The notes: generated by a model from the sequence alone, not told the origin. DNA of 64,000 nucleotides from Enterobacter cloacae (GCA_014169315.1 AP022133.1:62001-126000); one strand, 5' to 3'. Positions 48,072-59,473 are shown, counted from the first letter of the stretch. A program made the numbers and translations.

Positions 48072-49004
48072 TCAGGGTTTTTTACCCCATCCCTGCCATT
48101 GATGCTGGACGTATTTCACCAGCGTGCTTTCACTGATGCTTTCGCCAATAACGGAGAAGAAACGGGTCGCGTAGACTGGTTCAGGCGGTTTTTTCGGCAA
48201 GCAGCTCTTCACACCACGGAACGGGTTACGTGGTGCTGTGGGGACGGGTTGCCCCAGATTCGGCGTCGACGTATCAACCTGCGGTTCATTCAGCAGATCG
48301 CCCGGACGCACCAGGGTGATATCGGACGGCAGGGTTGGCAACATTTGTTGCAGAACGCGAACGGTAGACGGATGCGGGTGGCCGATGGCAATTGCCGAGC
48401 CATTGCGCCGGGCCAGTTGCACGGCACGATTGAACTGCATGCGGATGTCCGCTTCGTTCTGGGTATCATCCAGGAACACCTTGCGCTTAATCACCTTCAC
48501 GCCTGTCCCCTGCGCGGCACGCATGGCCTGGCTGTTGCCGATGGTCATACTGTCCAGGAAATAGAGGTTATAGCGCTCCAGCGCCTGCATCACTTTCAAC
48601 ATGCCAAACAGGCTGGATGTCATCGCGCTGCCCATGTGGTTGTTCAGGCCCACGGCATACGGAACTTTATTGTAAGCGTCGCGGATGATGCGATCGATTT
48701 CATCGCTGCTCATCTCCGGGCGCAGGGTGTCTTTTTCCAGCGGTTGTTTGCTGAGCGGAGCCATTGGCAGATGGATAAGCACCTGATGGCCGCTGTTGTG
48801 GGCTTTGGTCGCCATCTCACGCGCATGTGGTGCATTAGGGAGAACGGCGACAGAGATGGCTGACGGCATCGCCAGCACCTGGTTTTCTGTTTGCGGACGA
48901 TAACCGAAGTCATCAATCACAATGGCGAGTTTACCCGCGTATACCGGTGCAGCCAGCGCCAGTGCGCTGGCGACGGAGAGCATAATTCGACGAAATTGAA
49001 GCAA
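48072..49004 (-). CDS. yibQ: Divergent polysaccharide deacetylase family protein YibQ
   Basis: 310 aa with a signal peptide (RRIMLSVASALALAAPVYAG). The divergent polysaccharide deacetylase domain shows LAIVIDDFGYRPQTENQVLA, HNSGHQVLIHLPMAP, GLNNHMGSAMTSS, FLDSMTIGNSQAM and AIAIGHPHPSTVRVL, with conserved Asp and His metal ligands. The substrate is not known; it is presumably periplasmic. It starts 3 bp after envC. Confidence 0.93.
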   Translation of the reverse strand: MLQFRRIMLSVASALALAAPVYAGKLAIVIDDFGYRPQTENQVLAMPSAISVAVLPNAPHAREMATKAHNSGHQVLIHLPMAPLSKQPLEKDTLRPEMSSDEIDRIIRDAYNKVPYAVGLNNHMGSAMTSSLFGMLKVMQALERYNLYFLDSMTIGNSQAMRAAQGTGVKVIKRKVFLDDTQNEADIRMQFNRAVQLARRNGSAIAIGHPHPSTVRVLQQMLPTLPSDITLVRPGDLLNEPQVDTSTPNLGQPVPTAPRNPFRGVKSCLPKKPPEPVYATRFFSVIGESISESTLVKYVQHQWQGWGKKP

Positions 49005-49007
49005 AGC

Positions 49008-50291
49008 TTATCTTCCCAACCACGGTTGTGGATTGACCGCCTGACCCTGACGACGAATTTCGAAATAGAGTGACGGGCGGCCCTGACCGCCACTGCTGCC
49101 CACAAGGGCGATGGGTTGGCCGGCGCGTACCTGAGTGCCCACGCTGACCAGTGCACTCTGGTTGTAACCGTAAAGACTCATATCACCTTTACCGTGCTCA
49201 ACCACCACCACAAGCCCGTAGCCCTGCAGCCAGTCGGCCAGGATCACGCGGCCATCGGCGATGGCTTTCACTTCGCTACCTTCAGACGCACCGATAACTA
49301 TCCCTTTCCAACGTAGTTCACCCTGCAGCTGTTCGCCATAACGATGCAGAATAGAACCGCGAACGGGCCAGAAAGCCTGACCATTAGGTGAGCCCAGGCC
49401 GCCGGTACGCGACATCAGGGAACGTTCGCTTTCACTTGGTTTGTAGGTGGTCCCTTTGCGGGAGGCTTCCTGCTGTTTGTCGCGAACAGCCTGTGCATCA
49501 CGGGCTTCTTTTTCGGCGCGCGCTTTGGCCGCCGCTTCCGCACGCGCAATGCTGTTGCGCAGCCTGGATTCGTTGGCGCGCATTTCGCTTAACTGGCTCT
49601 GGCCTTCCTGAATGGAGGACTCCAGGCCGGAAAGCGTTTTCTTACGCTCGTTACGTGCCTGCTCAAGCTTCGCCTGCTGCGCCTGTTGATCGTAGAGCAG
49701 CGTCTGCTGCTGGCTCTGCTTCTCTTCCAGCTCGGCTTTTTGGGTGGTGACTTCTTCGCGGGTCTGTTTCAGCTGCGCGATCGTCTCCTGACGCGCCTGG
49801 TTCAGATAACCAAAGTAAGCCTGCAAACGCTGGCCGCGCTGGCTCTCTTCGCCGCTCAGGATTAACTGCAGACCGGTGTGTTCACCCTGGCGGAAAGCGG
49901 CATCAAGCTGCGCGGCAAGATTGCGTTCCTGCGCATCACGCTGGCGTTCCAGTTTGGCAATCGACGCGTTCATATCGTCGATCTGTTTATTCAACTGGGC
50001 GAGCGTGTTCTGCGTTTCACGGAGCTTACGCGCGGCGGCGGAGATGGCCTCTTCCTGCTGCTTAAGCTGCGCAAGGAGTGAGGAGCGCTGCTGCTGCTGC
50101 TGGCGTACCGCCCGCTCTTTGGCGGCGATATCGGCCTGAATGGATTTTAGCTGGTCGCGATCGTCCGCGTGGGCGGATGCGGCGCACAGCAATACGCCAG
50201 CGCTGAGTGCGCTGGCGTAAAGCAAAGGCCTGACTGATAACCTAAGCGGCTTCACGGCCCATGTGATTGAAAAAATCGCCTTTCCCCTCAT
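49008..50291 (-). CDS. envC: Murein hydrolase activator EnvC
   Basis: Periplasmic activator of the amidases AmiA and AmiB at the septum. 427 aa from ATG 50291. Signal peptide LLYASALSAGVLLCAASAHA, then a long coiled coil (about 45-280, rich in Gln, Glu, Lys) and a C-terminal degenerate LytM domain (GIVIGASEGSEVKAIADGRV ... YFEIRRQGQAVNPQPWLGR). The E. coli protein starts at the position equal to codon 9, which here is ATC, so an upstream ATG or a downstream GTG (codon 13) must serve; an AAAGGCG sequence lies just before codon 9. Confidence 0.93.
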   Translation of the reverse strand: MRGKAIFSITWAVKPLRLSVRPLLYASALSAGVLLCAASAHADDRDQLKSIQADIAAKERAVRQQQQQRSSLLAQLKQQEEAISAAARKLRETQNTLAQLNKQIDDMNASIAKLERQRDAQERNLAAQLDAAFRQGEHTGLQLILSGEESQRGQRLQAYFGYLNQARQETIAQLKQTREEVTTQKAELEEKQSQQQTLLYDQQAQQAKLEQARNERKKTLSGLESSIQEGQSQLSEMRANESRLRNSIARAEAAAKARAEKEARDAQAVRDKQQEASRKGTTYKPSESERSLMSRTGGLGSPNGQAFWPVRGSILHRYGEQLQGELRWKGIVIGASEGSEVKAIADGRVILADWLQGYGLVVVVEHGKGDMSLYGYNQSALVSVGTQVRAGQPIALVGSSGGQGRPSLYFEIRRQGQAVNPQPWLGR

Positions 50292-50300
50292 GGGGATCGA

Positions 50301-51845
50301 TTATTTCACGATGAACAGCGGCTTGCCAGTCATCTCTTCAGGGATTTCCATACCCATCAGCGTCAACATAGTTGGCGCGATGTCGGAAAGCTTGCCGCCT
50401 TCCACCGCTTTCAGGGCTTTATCACCCACATAAATCAGCGGAACAGGCAGGTTGGTATGGGCAGTGTGTGCCTGACCGGTTGCCGGGTCGCGCATCTGTT
50501 CGGCGTTACCGTGGTCAGCGGTGATCAGCAGCTGGCCGCCAACGGATTCAACCGCTTTTGCTACCTGCTCAACACAGTGATCCAGCGCTTCAACGGCTTT
50601 AACTGCGGCTTCCATCACGCCGGTATGACCAACCATATCGCCATTCGGATAGTTACAGATGATGGTGTCATACTTGCCGCTTTCGATTGCCGCCACCAGT
50701 TTTTCGGTCAGCTCGGCAGAGCTCATTTCTGGCTGCAGATCGTAGGTCGCCACTTTTGGAGAGTTAATCAGAATGCGATCTTCGCCTTTGAACGGCTCTT
50801 CTACACCGCCGTTAAAGAAGAAGGTGACGTGCGCGTATTTCTCGGTTTCGGAAATACGCAGCTGCGTTTTATCGTTCTTCGCCATCCATTCGCCGAAGGT
50901 GTTTGCCAGCGACGCGGGTGGGTAAGCGCACGGAGCTTTAATGTCTGCTGCGTATTCAGTCAGCTGGATGAAGTCGAGTTTCACCACTTTTTTACGGGTG
51001 AAACCGTCGAAATCGCTATTTACGAATGCGCGGGTGATTTCACGCGCGCGGTCAGCACGGAAGTTCATGAAGATCAGCGCATCGCCATCTTCCATTGCGG
51101 CATCGGCCTGACCTTCAGCACGAATAACGGTCGCTTTCACGAATTCGTCGTTTTCATCACGTGCGTAAGCCGCTTCCAGACCTGCAACGGCAGTCGCAAA
51201 CTGGAATTCACCTTTTGCCAGCGTCATCAGGTCATAGGCCTGTTCAACGCGATCCCAGCGGTTGTCGCGATCCATTGCGTAGTAGCGGCCAATGATGGAC
51301 GCCACACGGCCTTTACCCAGTGCAGCAAACTTATCTTCGAAGGCTTTCAGTGAACCTTCTGCGCTACGTGGTGGCGTATCGCGGCCATCCAGGAATGCAT
51401 GCAAATAGATTTTTTCAGCACCGCGTTCTGCTGCCAGCTCAACCATTGCCATGATGTGATCTTCGTGGCTGTGAACGCCGCCAGCGGAGAGCAAGCCCAT
51501 GATGTGTACAGCTTTACCCGCAGTAACGGCTTTATCCACTGCACCAGACAGCACCGGGTTGGCGAAGAACGCTCGTTCTTTGATTTCAACGTCCAGACGG
51601 GTCAGATCCTGATAGACGATACGACCTGCGCCCAGGTTAACGTGACCGACTTCGGAGTTACCCATCTGGCGATCCGGCAGACCCACTTCCAGGCCCGACG
51701 CATCAATCAGGGTATGGGGACGTTTTGCCCACAGTGCATCCATGACCGGGGTTTTGGCGTTGAAAATGGCGTTATCCTGCTGATCTTCGCGGTAGCCATA
51801 GCCATCCAGAATCACCAGTACCATAGGTTTTTTAGAAACCGACAT
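50301..51845 (-). CDS. gpmI: 2,3-bisphosphoglycerate-independent phosphoglycerate mutase
   Basis: Manganese-dependent glycolytic mutase. 514 aa from 51845 ([20 protein letters not shown]), the E. coli length; nine upstream codons are discarded. Metal ligand D14 and catalytic S64 ([15 protein letters not shown]) are present, as are the [11 protein letters not shown] and [16 protein letters not shown] substrate segments and the second metal site in [13 protein letters not shown]. First gene of gpmI-envC-yibQ, divergent from yibN. Confidence 0.97.
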   Translation of the reverse strand: MSVSKKPMVLVILDGYGYREDQQDNAIFNAKTPVMDALWAKRPHTLIDASGLEVGLPDRQMGNSEVGHVNLGAGRIVYQDLTRLDVEIKERAFFANPVLSGAVDKAVTAGKAVHIMGLLSAGGVHSHEDHIMAMVELAAERGAEKIYLHAFLDGRDTPPRSAEGSLKAFEDKFAALGKGRVASIIGRYYAMDRDNRWDRVEQAYDLMTLAKGEFQFATAVAGLEAAYARDENDEFVKATVIRAEGQADAAMEDGDALIFMNFRADRAREITRAFVNSDFDGFTRKKVVKLDFIQLTEYAADIKAPCAYPPASLANTFGEWMAKNDKTQLRISETEKYAHVTFFFNGGVEEPFKGEDRILINSPKVATYDLQPEMSSAELTEKLVAAIESGKYDTIICNYPNGDMVGHTGVMEAAVKAVEALDHCVEQVAKAVESVGGQLLITADHGNAEQMRDPATGQAHTAHTNLPVPLIYVGDKALKAVEGGKLSDIAPTMLTLMGMEIPEEMTGKPLFIVK

Positions 51846-52093
51846 TGCGACAACCTCATGCTCAAGAGACAAAAAATTTGCGTAATTTTACTACAGCTGA
51901 ATCGATAAAATAGCCGCAGAAGATCAAAGAATGCGTAGGGGCAAGGCAGTTCCCCGGTTATTTTGAGGCTTTTTTTTCGTGGCATGCCGCAGAAAATGGA
52001 TTAGCTTATTGTCGCTGGCTGTATTTGCCACAACGCACAGGTATACTCCTGTCCTGGTTTTTTTAATCACTTAGTCGGGAGTTGTTACCCCCC

Positions 52094-52525
52094 ATGCAAG
52101 AAATTATGCAATTTGTTAGCCGCCACCCGGTTCTGAGCATCGCGTGGATTGGCCTGCTGGCCGCTGTCCTGTTCACCACCTTTAAGGGGCTGACGTCTAA
52201 AATTAAGGTGATCACCCGTGGTGAAGCGACGCGTCTGATCAACAAAGAAGAGGCGGTGATTGTCGATCTGCGTCAGCGTGACGATTTCCGCAAAGGTCAC
52301 ATTGCAGGTGCTATCAACCTGCTGCCTGCTGAAATCAAAGCGAACAACATCGGTGAGCTGGATAAGCATAAAGCCCAGCCAATTATCGTTGTGGACGGTA
52401 CCGGCATGCAGGCGCAGGAATCTGCCAGCGCGCTCCATAAAGCAGGCTTCGAAAACGTCTCTGTACTGAAAGAAGGAATTTCCGGCTGGAGCGGGGAAAA
52501 CCTTCCTCTGGTTCGCGGTAAATAA
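52094..52525 (+). CDS. yibN: Membrane-anchored rhodanese-like protein YibN
   Basis: 143 aa from 52094 ([20 protein letters not shown]). One N-terminal membrane helix (about 12-28) is followed by a rhodanese domain ([20 protein letters not shown] ... [20 protein letters not shown]). The active-site loop reads [12 protein letters not shown] with no catalytic Cys, so it is not a sulfurtransferase. It has been reported to associate with the YidC insertase, which would fit its place upstream of secB. Confidence 0.92.
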   Translation: MQEIMQFVSRHPVLSIAWIGLLAAVLFTTFKGLTSKIKVITRGEATRLINKEEAVIVDLRQRDDFRKGHIAGAINLLPAEIKANNIGELDKHKAQPIIVVDGTGMQAQESASALHKAGFENVSVLKEGISGWSGENLPLVRGK

Positions 52526-52536
52526 GGAGTTCAGTG

Positions 52537-52788
52537 ATGGCCAATATTGAGATCTACACCAAAGCGACCTGCCCGTTCTGCCACCGTGCGAAAGCGCTGC
52601 TGAACAGCAAAGGCGTAACGTTCCAGGAATTGCCGATCGATGGTGACGCAACAAAACGCGAAGAGATGATTCAACGTAGTGGTCGCACGACGGTTCCGCA
52701 GATTTTTATTGATGCGCAGCACATTGGCGGCTGTGATGACTTGTATGCGCTCGACGCGCGTGGTGGACTCGATCCCCTGCTGCGCTAA
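52537..52788 (+). CDS. grxC: Glutaredoxin 3
   Basis: 83 aa from 52537 ([15 protein letters not shown]). Dithiol active site CPFC at residues 12-15, the cis-Pro loop TVPQIFID and [15 protein letters not shown] for glutathione binding. It reduces disulfides such as that of ribonucleotide reductase in the cytoplasm. Part of yibN-grxC-secB-gpsA. Confidence 0.97.
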   Translation: MANIEIYTKATCPFCHRAKALLNSKGVTFQELPIDGDATKREEMIQRSGRTTVPQIFIDAQHIGGCDDLYALDARGGLDPLLR

Positions 52789-52820
52789 GAGACTTTAGGA
52801 CAATTAAAAAGGGTTTTTCC

Positions 52821-53288
52821 ATGTCAGAACAAAACAACACCGAAATGACTTTCCAGATCCAGCGCATCTACACCAAGGATGTCTCTTTCGAAGCGCCAAA
52901 TGCGCCACACGTTTTCCAGAAAGATTGGCAGCCAGAGGTTAAACTTGATCTTGATACCGCATCCACTCAGCTGGCGGATGATGTGTACGAAGTCGTACTG
53001 CGTGTGACCGTTACTGCTTCTCTGGGCGAAGAAACTGCATTCCTGTGCGAAGTACAACAGGGTGGCATCTTCTCCATCGGTGGCATCGAAGGTAACCAGA
53101 TGGCGCATTGCCTGGGTGCATACTGCCCGAACATCCTGTTCCCGTATGCGCGTGAATGCATCACCAGCCTGGTTTCTCGCGGTACTTTCCCGCAACTGAA
53201 CCTGGCACCTGTAAACTTTGATGCGCTGTTCATGAACTATCTGCAGCAGCAGGCTGGCGAAGGTGCTGAACAACATCAGGATGCCTGA
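52821..53288 (+). CDS. secB: Protein-export chaperone SecB
   Basis: Tetrameric cytoplasmic chaperone delivering unfolded preproteins to SecA. 155 aa, standard. It contains [40 protein letters not shown] and [20 protein letters not shown]. Its TGA overlaps the gpsA ATG (ATGA). Confidence 0.97.
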   Translation: MSEQNNTEMTFQIQRIYTKDVSFEAPNAPHVFQKDWQPEVKLDLDTASTQLADDVYEVVLRVTVTASLGEETAFLCEVQQGGIFSIGGIEGNQMAHCLGAYCPNILFPYARECITSLVSRGTFPQLNLAPVNFDALFMNYLQQQAGEGAEQHQDA

Positions 53289-54307
53289 TGAGCACTGTTA
53301 ATGCGTCAATGACTGTGATCGGTGCCGGTTCATACGGCACCGCTCTTGCCATCACGCTGGCAAGAAATGGTCACGACGTGGTCCTGTGGGGCCACGACCC
53401 TAAACATGTCGCGACGTTGCAACACGACCGCTGCAACGTGGCGTTTCTCCCGGACGTTCCGTTCCCTGACTCTCTGCACCTGGAAAGCGACCTTGCGACC
53501 GCGCTGGCGGCCAGTCGCAATATTCTGATTGTGGTGCCGAGCCATGTGTTTGGCGAAGTCCTGCGTCAGATTAAGCCGCTGATGCGCCCGGATGCGCGCA
53601 TTGTGTGGGCGACGAAAGGGCTGGAAGCCGAAACGGGACGCCTGTTGCAGGACGTTGCTCGTGAAGCGCTGGGCGATGCCATTCCGCTGGCCGTTATTTC
53701 CGGACCGACGTTTGCTAAAGAGCTGGCTGCCGGCCTGCCGACGGCAATCTCGCTGGCATCAACCGACCCGACTTTCTCTGACGATCTTCAGCATCTGCTG
53801 CACTGCGGCAAGAGCTTCCGTGTCTACAGCAACCCCGATTTTATCGGTGTGCAGCTGGGCGGTGCGGTGAAGAACGTGATTGCTATTGGTGCCGGGATGT
53901 CAGACGGTATTGGTTTTGGCGCGAATGCACGTACGGCGCTGATCACCCGTGGGTTGACCGAGATGTCCCGTCTTGGTGCGGCGCTGGGCGCTGACCCGGC
54001 CACCTTTATGGGGATGGCTGGTCTGGGCGATTTGGTGCTGACCTGTACCGACAACCAGTCGCGTAACCGCCGTTTTGGCATGATGCTCGGACAGGGCATG
54101 GATGTGAAAGGCGCGCAGGAGAAGATTGGTCAGGTGGTTGAAGGCTACCGCAATACCAAAGAAGTCCGAGAATTGGCACACCGTTTTGGTGTCGAAATGC
54201 CAATAACCGAGGAAATTTATCAGGTATTGTATTGCGGAAAAAATGCGCGCGAGGCAGCATTGACCTTATTAGGTCGTGCGCGCAAGGACGAGCGCAGCAG
54301 CAACTAG
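53288..54307 (+). CDS. gpsA: Glycerol-3-phosphate dehydrogenase [NAD(P)+]
   Basis: Reduces dihydroxyacetone phosphate to sn-glycerol-3-phosphate for phospholipid synthesis. 339 aa. The nucleotide motif [17 protein letters not shown] is near residue 12; [16 protein letters not shown] and the catalytic Lys in [17 protein letters not shown] are present. Translationally coupled to secB. Confidence 0.97.
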   Translation: MSTVNASMTVIGAGSYGTALAITLARNGHDVVLWGHDPKHVATLQHDRCNVAFLPDVPFPDSLHLESDLATALAASRNILIVVPSHVFGEVLRQIKPLMRPDARIVWATKGLEAETGRLLQDVAREALGDAIPLAVISGPTFAKELAAGLPTAISLASTDPTFSDDLQHLLHCGKSFRVYSNPDFIGVQLGGAVKNVIAIGAGMSDGIGFGANARTALITRGLTEMSRLGAALGADPATFMGMAGLGDLVLTCTDNQSRNRRFGMMLGQGMDVKGAQEKIGQVVEGYRNTKEVRELAHRFGVEMPITEEIYQVLYCGKNAREAALTLLGRARKDERSSN

Positions 54308-54332
54308 TCGCAGGGATCCTTGTTAGCTATAT

Positions 54333-54360
54333 GACCCAGCCAGCGCAGAACTGGCTGGTC
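54333..54360 (+). other. Hairpin between gpsA and cysE
   Basis: Arms GACC(C)AGCCAG and CTGGCTGGTC with one bulged C and a 7-base loop, 26 bp after the gpsA stop. The following sequence (ATTAACATATC) is not a real U-tract, so it may slow or process the transcript between gpsA and cysE rather than end it. Confidence 0.45.
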
Positions 54361-54385
54361 ATTAACATATCGTCTGGAGTATGCA

Positions 54386-55207
54386 ATGCCGTGTGAAGAA
54401 CTGGATATCGTCTGGAACAATATTAAAGCCGAAGCCCGGGCTTTGGCCGACTGCGAGCCTATGCTGGCCAGCTTCTATCACGCGACGCTACTCAAGCACG
54501 AAAACCTCGGCAGCGCCCTGAGCTATATGCTCGCCAACAAACTGGCTTCCTCCATCATGCCTGCTATCGCTATTCGTGAAGTGGTGGAAGAGGCCTACGC
54601 CGCAGACCCTGAAATGATCGCCTCCGCTGCCTGCGATATCCAGGCCGTGCGCACGCGTGACCCGGCAGTGGATAAATACTCCACGCCGCTGCTGTATCTG
54701 AAAGGTTTCCACGCCTTACAGGCTTATCGCATCGGCCACTGGCTGTGGAACGAAGGCCGCCGCGCGCTGGCTATCTTCCTGCAAAACCAGGTTTCCGTCA
54801 CCTTCCAGGTGGATATTCACCCTGCAGCGAAAATTGGCCGTGGGATCATGCTCGACCACGCCACCGGTATTGTGGTCGGTGAAACGGCGGTGATTGAAGA
54901 TGACGTCTCAATTCTGCAGTCGGTCACGTTGGGCGGTACCGGTAAAACCAGCGGCGATCGTCATCCGAAAATTCGTGAAGGGGTGATGATTGGTGCGGGG
55001 GCGAAAATCCTCGGCAATATCGAAGTCGGACGCGGCGCGAAGATCGGCGCGGGTTCCGTGGTACTGCAGCCCGTTCCACCGCACACGACTGTCGCGGGTG
55101 TACCGGCGCGTATTGTCGGCAAGCCAGACAGCGATAAACCGTCGATGGATATGGATCAGCACTTCAATGGTATTCGCCATACCTTTGAATACGGCGACGG
55201 TATTTGA
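54386..55207 (+). CDS. cysE: Serine O-acetyltransferase
   Basis: First step of cysteine synthesis, acetylating serine with acetyl-CoA. 273 aa, standard. An N-terminal helical domain is followed by a left-handed beta-helix of hexapeptide repeats (GRGIMLDHATGIVVGETAVI ... IGAGAKILGNIEVGRGAKIG), including the catalytic DHATG His. The C-terminal tail ends DGI, the Ile that binds CysK and helps set cysteine feedback. A GC-rich inverted repeat with no U-tract follows at about 55218-55253. Confidence 0.97.
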   Translation: MPCEELDIVWNNIKAEARALADCEPMLASFYHATLLKHENLGSALSYMLANKLASSIMPAIAIREVVEEAYAADPEMIASAACDIQAVRTRDPAVDKYSTPLLYLKGFHALQAYRIGHWLWNEGRRALAIFLQNQVSVTFQVDIHPAAKIGRGIMLDHATGIVVGETAVIEDDVSILQSVTLGGTGKTSGDRHPKIREGVMIGAGAKILGNIEVGRGAKIGAGSVVLQPVPPHTTVAGVPARIVGKPDSDKPSMDMDQHFNGIRHTFEYGDGI

Positions 55208-55261
55208 GAACACGCCTGGGGCGCTGCAATCGTATCGATTAACGCAGCGCCACCCGAGAAA

Positions 55262-55735
55262 TTAGCTGCGTAGTACCGCGCCAGGGTAACCCAACTGACG
55301 CCATGCTTCATACACGACGACCGACACCGCATTTGACAGGTTCATACTGCGGCTGTCCGGCATCATCGGGATCCGGATTTTTTGTTCCGCGGGCAGGGCG
55401 TCCAGAATGGTTGCTGGCAGACCACGGGTTTCCGGGCCAAACATCAGATAATCACCGTCCTGATAGCTTACGGCGCTGTGTGCTGGCGTGCCTTTAGTGG
55501 TCAGGGCGAACATGCGCTGCGGTTTCTCTGCTTCCAGAAATGCGGCGTAATCGTGATGACGAACCACGGCAGTAAATTCATGATAATCCAGCCCCGCGCG
55601 GCGCAGACGTTTGTCGTCCCACGCAAACCCCATCGGCTCGATGATATGCAGGCGAAACCCGGTGTTGGCGCACAGGCGAATGATATTGCCGGTGTTCGGT
55701 GGAATTTCTGGTTCGAATAAAACGATGTTAAGCAT
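55262..55735 (-). CDS. trmL: tRNA (cytidine/uridine-2'-O)-methyltransferase TrmL
   Basis: SPOUT enzyme methylating the wobble 2'-O of tRNA-Leu. 157 aa, standard. [31 protein letters not shown] and [20 protein letters not shown] are the three SPOUT motifs forming the trefoil knot. It follows lldD on the same strand, the conserved lldPRD-trmL order, and is convergent with cysE. Confidence 0.96.
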   Translation of the reverse strand: MLNIVLFEPEIPPNTGNIIRLCANTGFRLHIIEPMGFAWDDKRLRRAGLDYHEFTAVVRHHDYAAFLEAEKPQRMFALTTKGTPAHSAVSYQDGDYLMFGPETRGLPATILDALPAEQKIRIPMMPDSRSMNLSNAVSVVVYEAWRQLGYPGAVLRS

Positions 55736-55773
55736 GCTGCCCCCTTAATTGCGCGGGCAGCATAGCACTTTCA

Positions 55774-56961
55774 TTACGCTGCGTCCCCCTGAGCAAGCGC
55801 TGCCAGCGATGCAGGTAATTTACTCAGCTCCTGTACCAGTGAATCCTGGCTGATTTCACCGATCGTTTTCGTGCCGGTCAGCGTCATCGCCACCTTCATC
55901 TCTTTCTCGATCAGGTTCAGCAGGTTTGCCACGCCAGCCTGGCCGTGGGTGGCCAGCGCATAGAGGTACGCGCGCCCCAGCAATACGCTGTCTGCACCGA
56001 GCGCTATCATGCGCACCACGTCCAGCCCGCTGCGGATACCGCTGTCGGCCAGAATGGCGATATCGCCTTTCACTGCGTCAGCAATGGCCGGCAGCGCGCG
56101 CGCAGAAGAGAGCACCCCGTCAAGCTGGCGTCCGCCATGGTTTGACACCACAATACCGTCCGCGCCAAAGCGCACGGCGTCGCGGGCATCGTCCGGATCG
56201 AGGATCCCCTTGATCACCATCGGGCCGTCCCAGAATTCGCGGATCCACTCCAGGTCTTTCCAGGAGATTGACGGATCGAAGTTATTCGCCAGCCAGCCGA
56301 TGTAATCTTCCAGCCCGGTCGGTTTACCCAGATAGGCTGAAATATTACCCAGGTCGTGCGGACGCCCGTTCAGGCCAACATCCCACGCCCACTGCGGGTG
56401 AGTCACAGCCTGCCAGTAGCGGCGCAGGGCGGCATTCGGGCCGCTCATACCGGAGTGGGCATCACGATAGCGTGCGCCTGGTGTTGGCATATCGACGGTA
56501 AAGACCAGCGTTGAGCACCCTGCCGCTTTGGCGCGCTCCAGTGCGTTACGCATAAAGCCGCGATCGCGCAGGACATACAGCTGGAACCACATCGGGCGCT
56601 TAATGGTGGGGGCGACTTCTTCAATCGGGCAGACGGAAACGGTGGAGAGGGTAAAGGGGATCCCTTTGGCATCTGCCGCTGCGGCCGCCTGCACTTCACC
56701 ACGACGGGCGTACATGCCGCACAAACCGACGGGGGCGAGGGCCACCGGCATGGAGAGCGTTTCATTAAACAGCGTTGTCTCCAGGCTCAGATCGGACATA
56801 TTCTTCAGCACGCGCTGGCGCAGGGCCACGTCTGACAGATCTTCCACATTGCGGCGCAGGGTATGTTCGGCATACGCACCGCCGTCGATATAGTGGAACA
56901 GGAATGGCGGCAAAATGCGCTGCGCCGCGGCGCGATAGTCACTGGCTGCGGAAATAATCAT
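55774..56961 (-). CDS. lldD: L-lactate dehydrogenase (FMN-dependent, quinone-linked)
   Basis: Membrane-associated respiratory enzyme oxidising L-lactate to pyruvate. 395 aa, near the usual 396. FMN and active-site segments: [48 protein letters not shown], and the catalytic His in [11 protein letters not shown]. The ATG overlaps the lldR stop (ATGA), so the operon is tightly coupled. Confidence 0.96.
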   Translation of the reverse strand: MIISAASDYRAAAQRILPPFLFHYIDGGAYAEHTLRRNVEDLSDVALRQRVLKNMSDLSLETTLFNETLSMPVALAPVGLCGMYARRGEVQAAAAADAKGIPFTLSTVSVCPIEEVAPTIKRPMWFQLYVLRDRGFMRNALERAKAAGCSTLVFTVDMPTPGARYRDAHSGMSGPNAALRRYWQAVTHPQWAWDVGLNGRPHDLGNISAYLGKPTGLEDYIGWLANNFDPSISWKDLEWIREFWDGPMVIKGILDPDDARDAVRFGADGIVVSNHGGRQLDGVLSSARALPAIADAVKGDIAILADSGIRSGLDVVRMIALGADSVLLGRAYLYALATHGQAGVANLLNLIEKEMKVAMTLTGTKTIGEISQDSLVQELSKLPASLAALAQGDAA

Positions 56962-57731
56962 GCTTTGTTCTCCCTGGAAATATCGTTGTCGCCAGGCAGA
57001 CGGGTAATACGCGCCTGTCGGGCCTGATCTTCATCGAAGCGTTTAATGGTGGTGTGGACGAAGCCCAGATGCGCCATCATCGCTTTGCGCGCGGCGTCGG
57101 CATCACCGGCCAGAATGGCGTTGAGTACCGCCTCATGCTGCTCGGTCAGCCGGGCAAAAACGGGCGGAACCAGATACATACGCTGACGGCTCTGCTTCAC
57201 GGAAGATTGCAGCAGGTCGAAGAAACCGCGCATGGTTTGCAGCAGAACGACGTTGTGCGACGCCTCGGCAATCGCCAGATGAAAGCGCACGTCCGCCTGG
57301 GAGGCGATGTCCGGGTCGCTGCTTTGGGTCGCTTCGAAGCAGGCTTTGAGCTTCTCTTTGTCGGCCTCAGTTGCCCGCATGGCCGCATGCCAGGCGGTGC
57401 TGGTTTCGATGGCGTGGCGTGCTTCGAGGATGTCAAAGCTGTAGTCCGGGTCGTTTTCCATCAGCGTTTTCAGCGGCTGGACGATGTTTTGCTCGGACCA
57501 GTCATCATGCTGCCAGCGGACAAATGTGCCACCGCCGCGACGGCTCAGCAACACGCCTTCACTAACCAGCGTGGCCAGCGCTTCGCGCAGTGAATTGCGC
57601 GACACACCAAGCTGAGCGGCAAGCTGGCGCTCGGCGGGCAACTTCATGCCCGCCTCCAGCTGTTGTTCTTCAATCAGCGCCCGCACGCGAGAGGCAATCT
57701 CGTCGGACAGGCGTCTGGGCATCACTATCAT
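56958..57731 (-). CDS. lldR: GntR-family lactate regulator LldR
   Basis: 257 aa FadR-type regulator: N-terminal winged helix ([20 protein letters not shown], then [10 protein letters not shown]) and C-terminal FCD effector domain ([34 protein letters not shown]). It represses lldPRD without L-lactate. Overlaps lldP and lldD by 4 bp each. Two matching operators lie upstream of lldP (59459-59473 and 59585-59599). Confidence 0.96.
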   Translation of the reverse strand: MIVMPRRLSDEIASRVRALIEEQQLEAGMKLPAERQLAAQLGVSRNSLREALATLVSEGVLLSRRGGGTFVRWQHDDWSEQNIVQPLKTLMENDPDYSFDILEARHAIETSTAWHAAMRATEADKEKLKACFEATQSSDPDIASQADVRFHLAIAEASHNVVLLQTMRGFFDLLQSSVKQSRQRMYLVPPVFARLTEQHEAVLNAILAGDADAARKAMMAHLGFVHTTIKRFDEDQARQARITRLPGDNDISRENKA

Positions 57732-59383
57732 GGGATCATCCAGGTTAAGACATAGGCCTGCAGCGTGGTGATTACCCCGACCATGCAGGTAAATATCAGG
57801 CTGTGTTTAACGGTAAAGCGGAACAGATCCGACTCTTTACCCACCAGTCCCACCGCGGCACAGGCAATGGCGATGGACTGCGGAGAAATCATCTTGCCGG
57901 TGACGCCGCCAGTGGTATTGGCCGCAACCAGCAGTACGTCTGAGACGCCGATCTGCTGCGCGGCTGTCGCTTGTAGTGCGGCAAACAGGGCGTTAGATGA
58001 GGTGTCTGAACCGGTCAGGAATACCCCCAGCCAGCCGAGGAATGGCGAGAAGAAGGTAAAGGCATGGCTGGTATGAGCCAGCGCCAGTGCCAGCGTGGAG
58101 GAGAGGCCGGAGTAGTTCGAAATAAATGCGAACGCCAGCACCATGCCGATGGAGTAAATCGGCAGCATCAGTTCTTTAATGGTTGCCGCAAAGGTCTGAA
58201 TGGCGGCGGCAGGTTTCATGCGCAGCCATACCACTGAAAGAATAGCGGCAAACAGGATGGCCGTACCGGTTGCGGAGAACCAGTCAAATTTATACACCGC
58301 AGCATACGGCGTGGCCGCGTGTACCACGGGTGGCATGCGGGCAACCATCTTGTCGAGGAACGGCACGGAGATGTTAATCACCATGTCGTACAGCGCACCG
58401 CCAGGGGCGAACAGGGCTTTAAACGGTGGAATGCTCCACAGCGTAACGGTTGCGGTCAGGAACAGGAATGGTGACCATGCGCGGACAATCTGCCCCGGGG
58501 TGTAGCCTGTGCGTGCCAGTGTGTTATCGACCTGCGCAGCACCCATATCGGCAAAACGGAAAATACGCACCGGCTGCCAGCGCTTCAGGAACAACGTCAG
58601 ACAGACCAGTGAGACCAGCGAGGAGATAATGTCCGGCAGTTCCGGGCCGAGGAAGTTTGAGCTGAGGAACTGGGCAATAGCGAACGAACCACCCGCCACC
58701 ATCACTGCAGGCCAGGTCTCTTTCACACCGCGCCAGCCGTCCATAATCGCCATGATCCAGAACAGCACAATGATGGTCAGGAACGGCAACTGGCGGCCAA
58801 CCATCTGGCCAATTTCGAAGCTGTTCAGCCCGGTAACCTGTCCGGCCACCAGAATCGGAATCCCCATTGCACCAAACGCCACCGGTGCGGTGTTCACAAT
58901 CAGGCAAAGACCTGCGGCATACAGTGGGTTAAAGCCCAGGCCTACCAGTAATGCGGCGGTGATCGCTACAGGCGCACCAAACCCTGCCGCACCCTCAAGA
59001 AATGCGCCGAAGGAGAAGCCGACAATCAGCATCTGTAAGCGCTGGTCAGGTGTGATGGAGAGGATCGACGAGCGGATTATGTCGAACTGCCCGGTTTTCA
59101 CCGAGATTTTATAGACAAACACCGCAGCAATGATGATCCACGCAATCGGCCACAGGCCGTAGAAGAAGCCATACACGACGGAAGCCAGGGCGCGGTCGAC
59201 CGGCATTTTATAGAAAAACAGCGCCACCAGAAGGGCGATGGTGACGGTGTACGTGGCGGCAAGATAGCCCTTCAGCTTGAGCTTAATCAGCGCAAAGAAG
59301 AAGAACAGGATCGGAAGCGATGCGATCAGACTCGACAGCCAGATATTCCCGGCTGGATCGTAGTTTTGTTGCCAGAGGCTCAT
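57728..59383 (-). CDS. lldP: L-lactate permease LldP
   Basis: 551 aa inner-membrane carrier with about 12-14 helices; the LctP family signature [20 protein letters not shown] is present, and [16 protein letters not shown] and [16 protein letters not shown] follow. It imports L-lactate, and in E. coli D-lactate and glycolate as well, with protons. First gene of lldPRD, preceded by LldR-type operators. Confidence 0.96.
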   Translation of the reverse strand: MSLWQQNYDPAGNIWLSSLIASLPILFFFFALIKLKLKGYLAATYTVTIALLVALFFYKMPVDRALASVVYGFFYGLWPIAWIIIAAVFVYKISVKTGQFDIIRSSILSITPDQRLQMLIVGFSFGAFLEGAAGFGAPVAITAALLVGLGFNPLYAAGLCLIVNTAPVAFGAMGIPILVAGQVTGLNSFEIGQMVGRQLPFLTIIVLFWIMAIMDGWRGVKETWPAVMVAGGSFAIAQFLSSNFLGPELPDIISSLVSLVCLTLFLKRWQPVRIFRFADMGAAQVDNTLARTGYTPGQIVRAWSPFLFLTATVTLWSIPPFKALFAPGGALYDMVINISVPFLDKMVARMPPVVHAATPYAAVYKFDWFSATGTAILFAAILSVVWLRMKPAAAIQTFAATIKELMLPIYSIGMVLAFAFISNYSGLSSTLALALAHTSHAFTFFSPFLGWLGVFLTGSDTSSNALFAALQATAAQQIGVSDVLLVAANTTGGVTGKMISPQSIAIACAAVGLVGKESDLFRFTVKHSLIFTCMVGVITTLQAYVLTWMIP

Positions 59384-59458
59384 GCAGGTCTCCTGGGGAC
59401 CATACAGTCTGCACTTCGGGTGAGTCTCCGCTCATCTCCGTGTCACAGTCTGTGTAAA

Positions 59459-59473
59459 AGTGGTCCTGCCAAT
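59459..59473. promoter_or_regulatory. Putative LldR operator, proximal
   Basis: Reverse strand reads ATTGG-CAGGA-CCACT, an imperfect ATTGG-N5-CCAAT palindrome of the FadR/LldR class, about 80 bp upstream of the lldP start. Its centre lies about 126 bp from the distal copy at 59585, close to the two-operator spacing I recall for E. coli lldPRD. Confidence 0.6.

Noticed and set aside
55218..55253. Rho-independent terminator after cysE
   Set aside because: A GC-rich inverted repeat (GGCGCTGC / GCAGCGCC) is present, but there is no U-tract on either strand; not called as a terminator.
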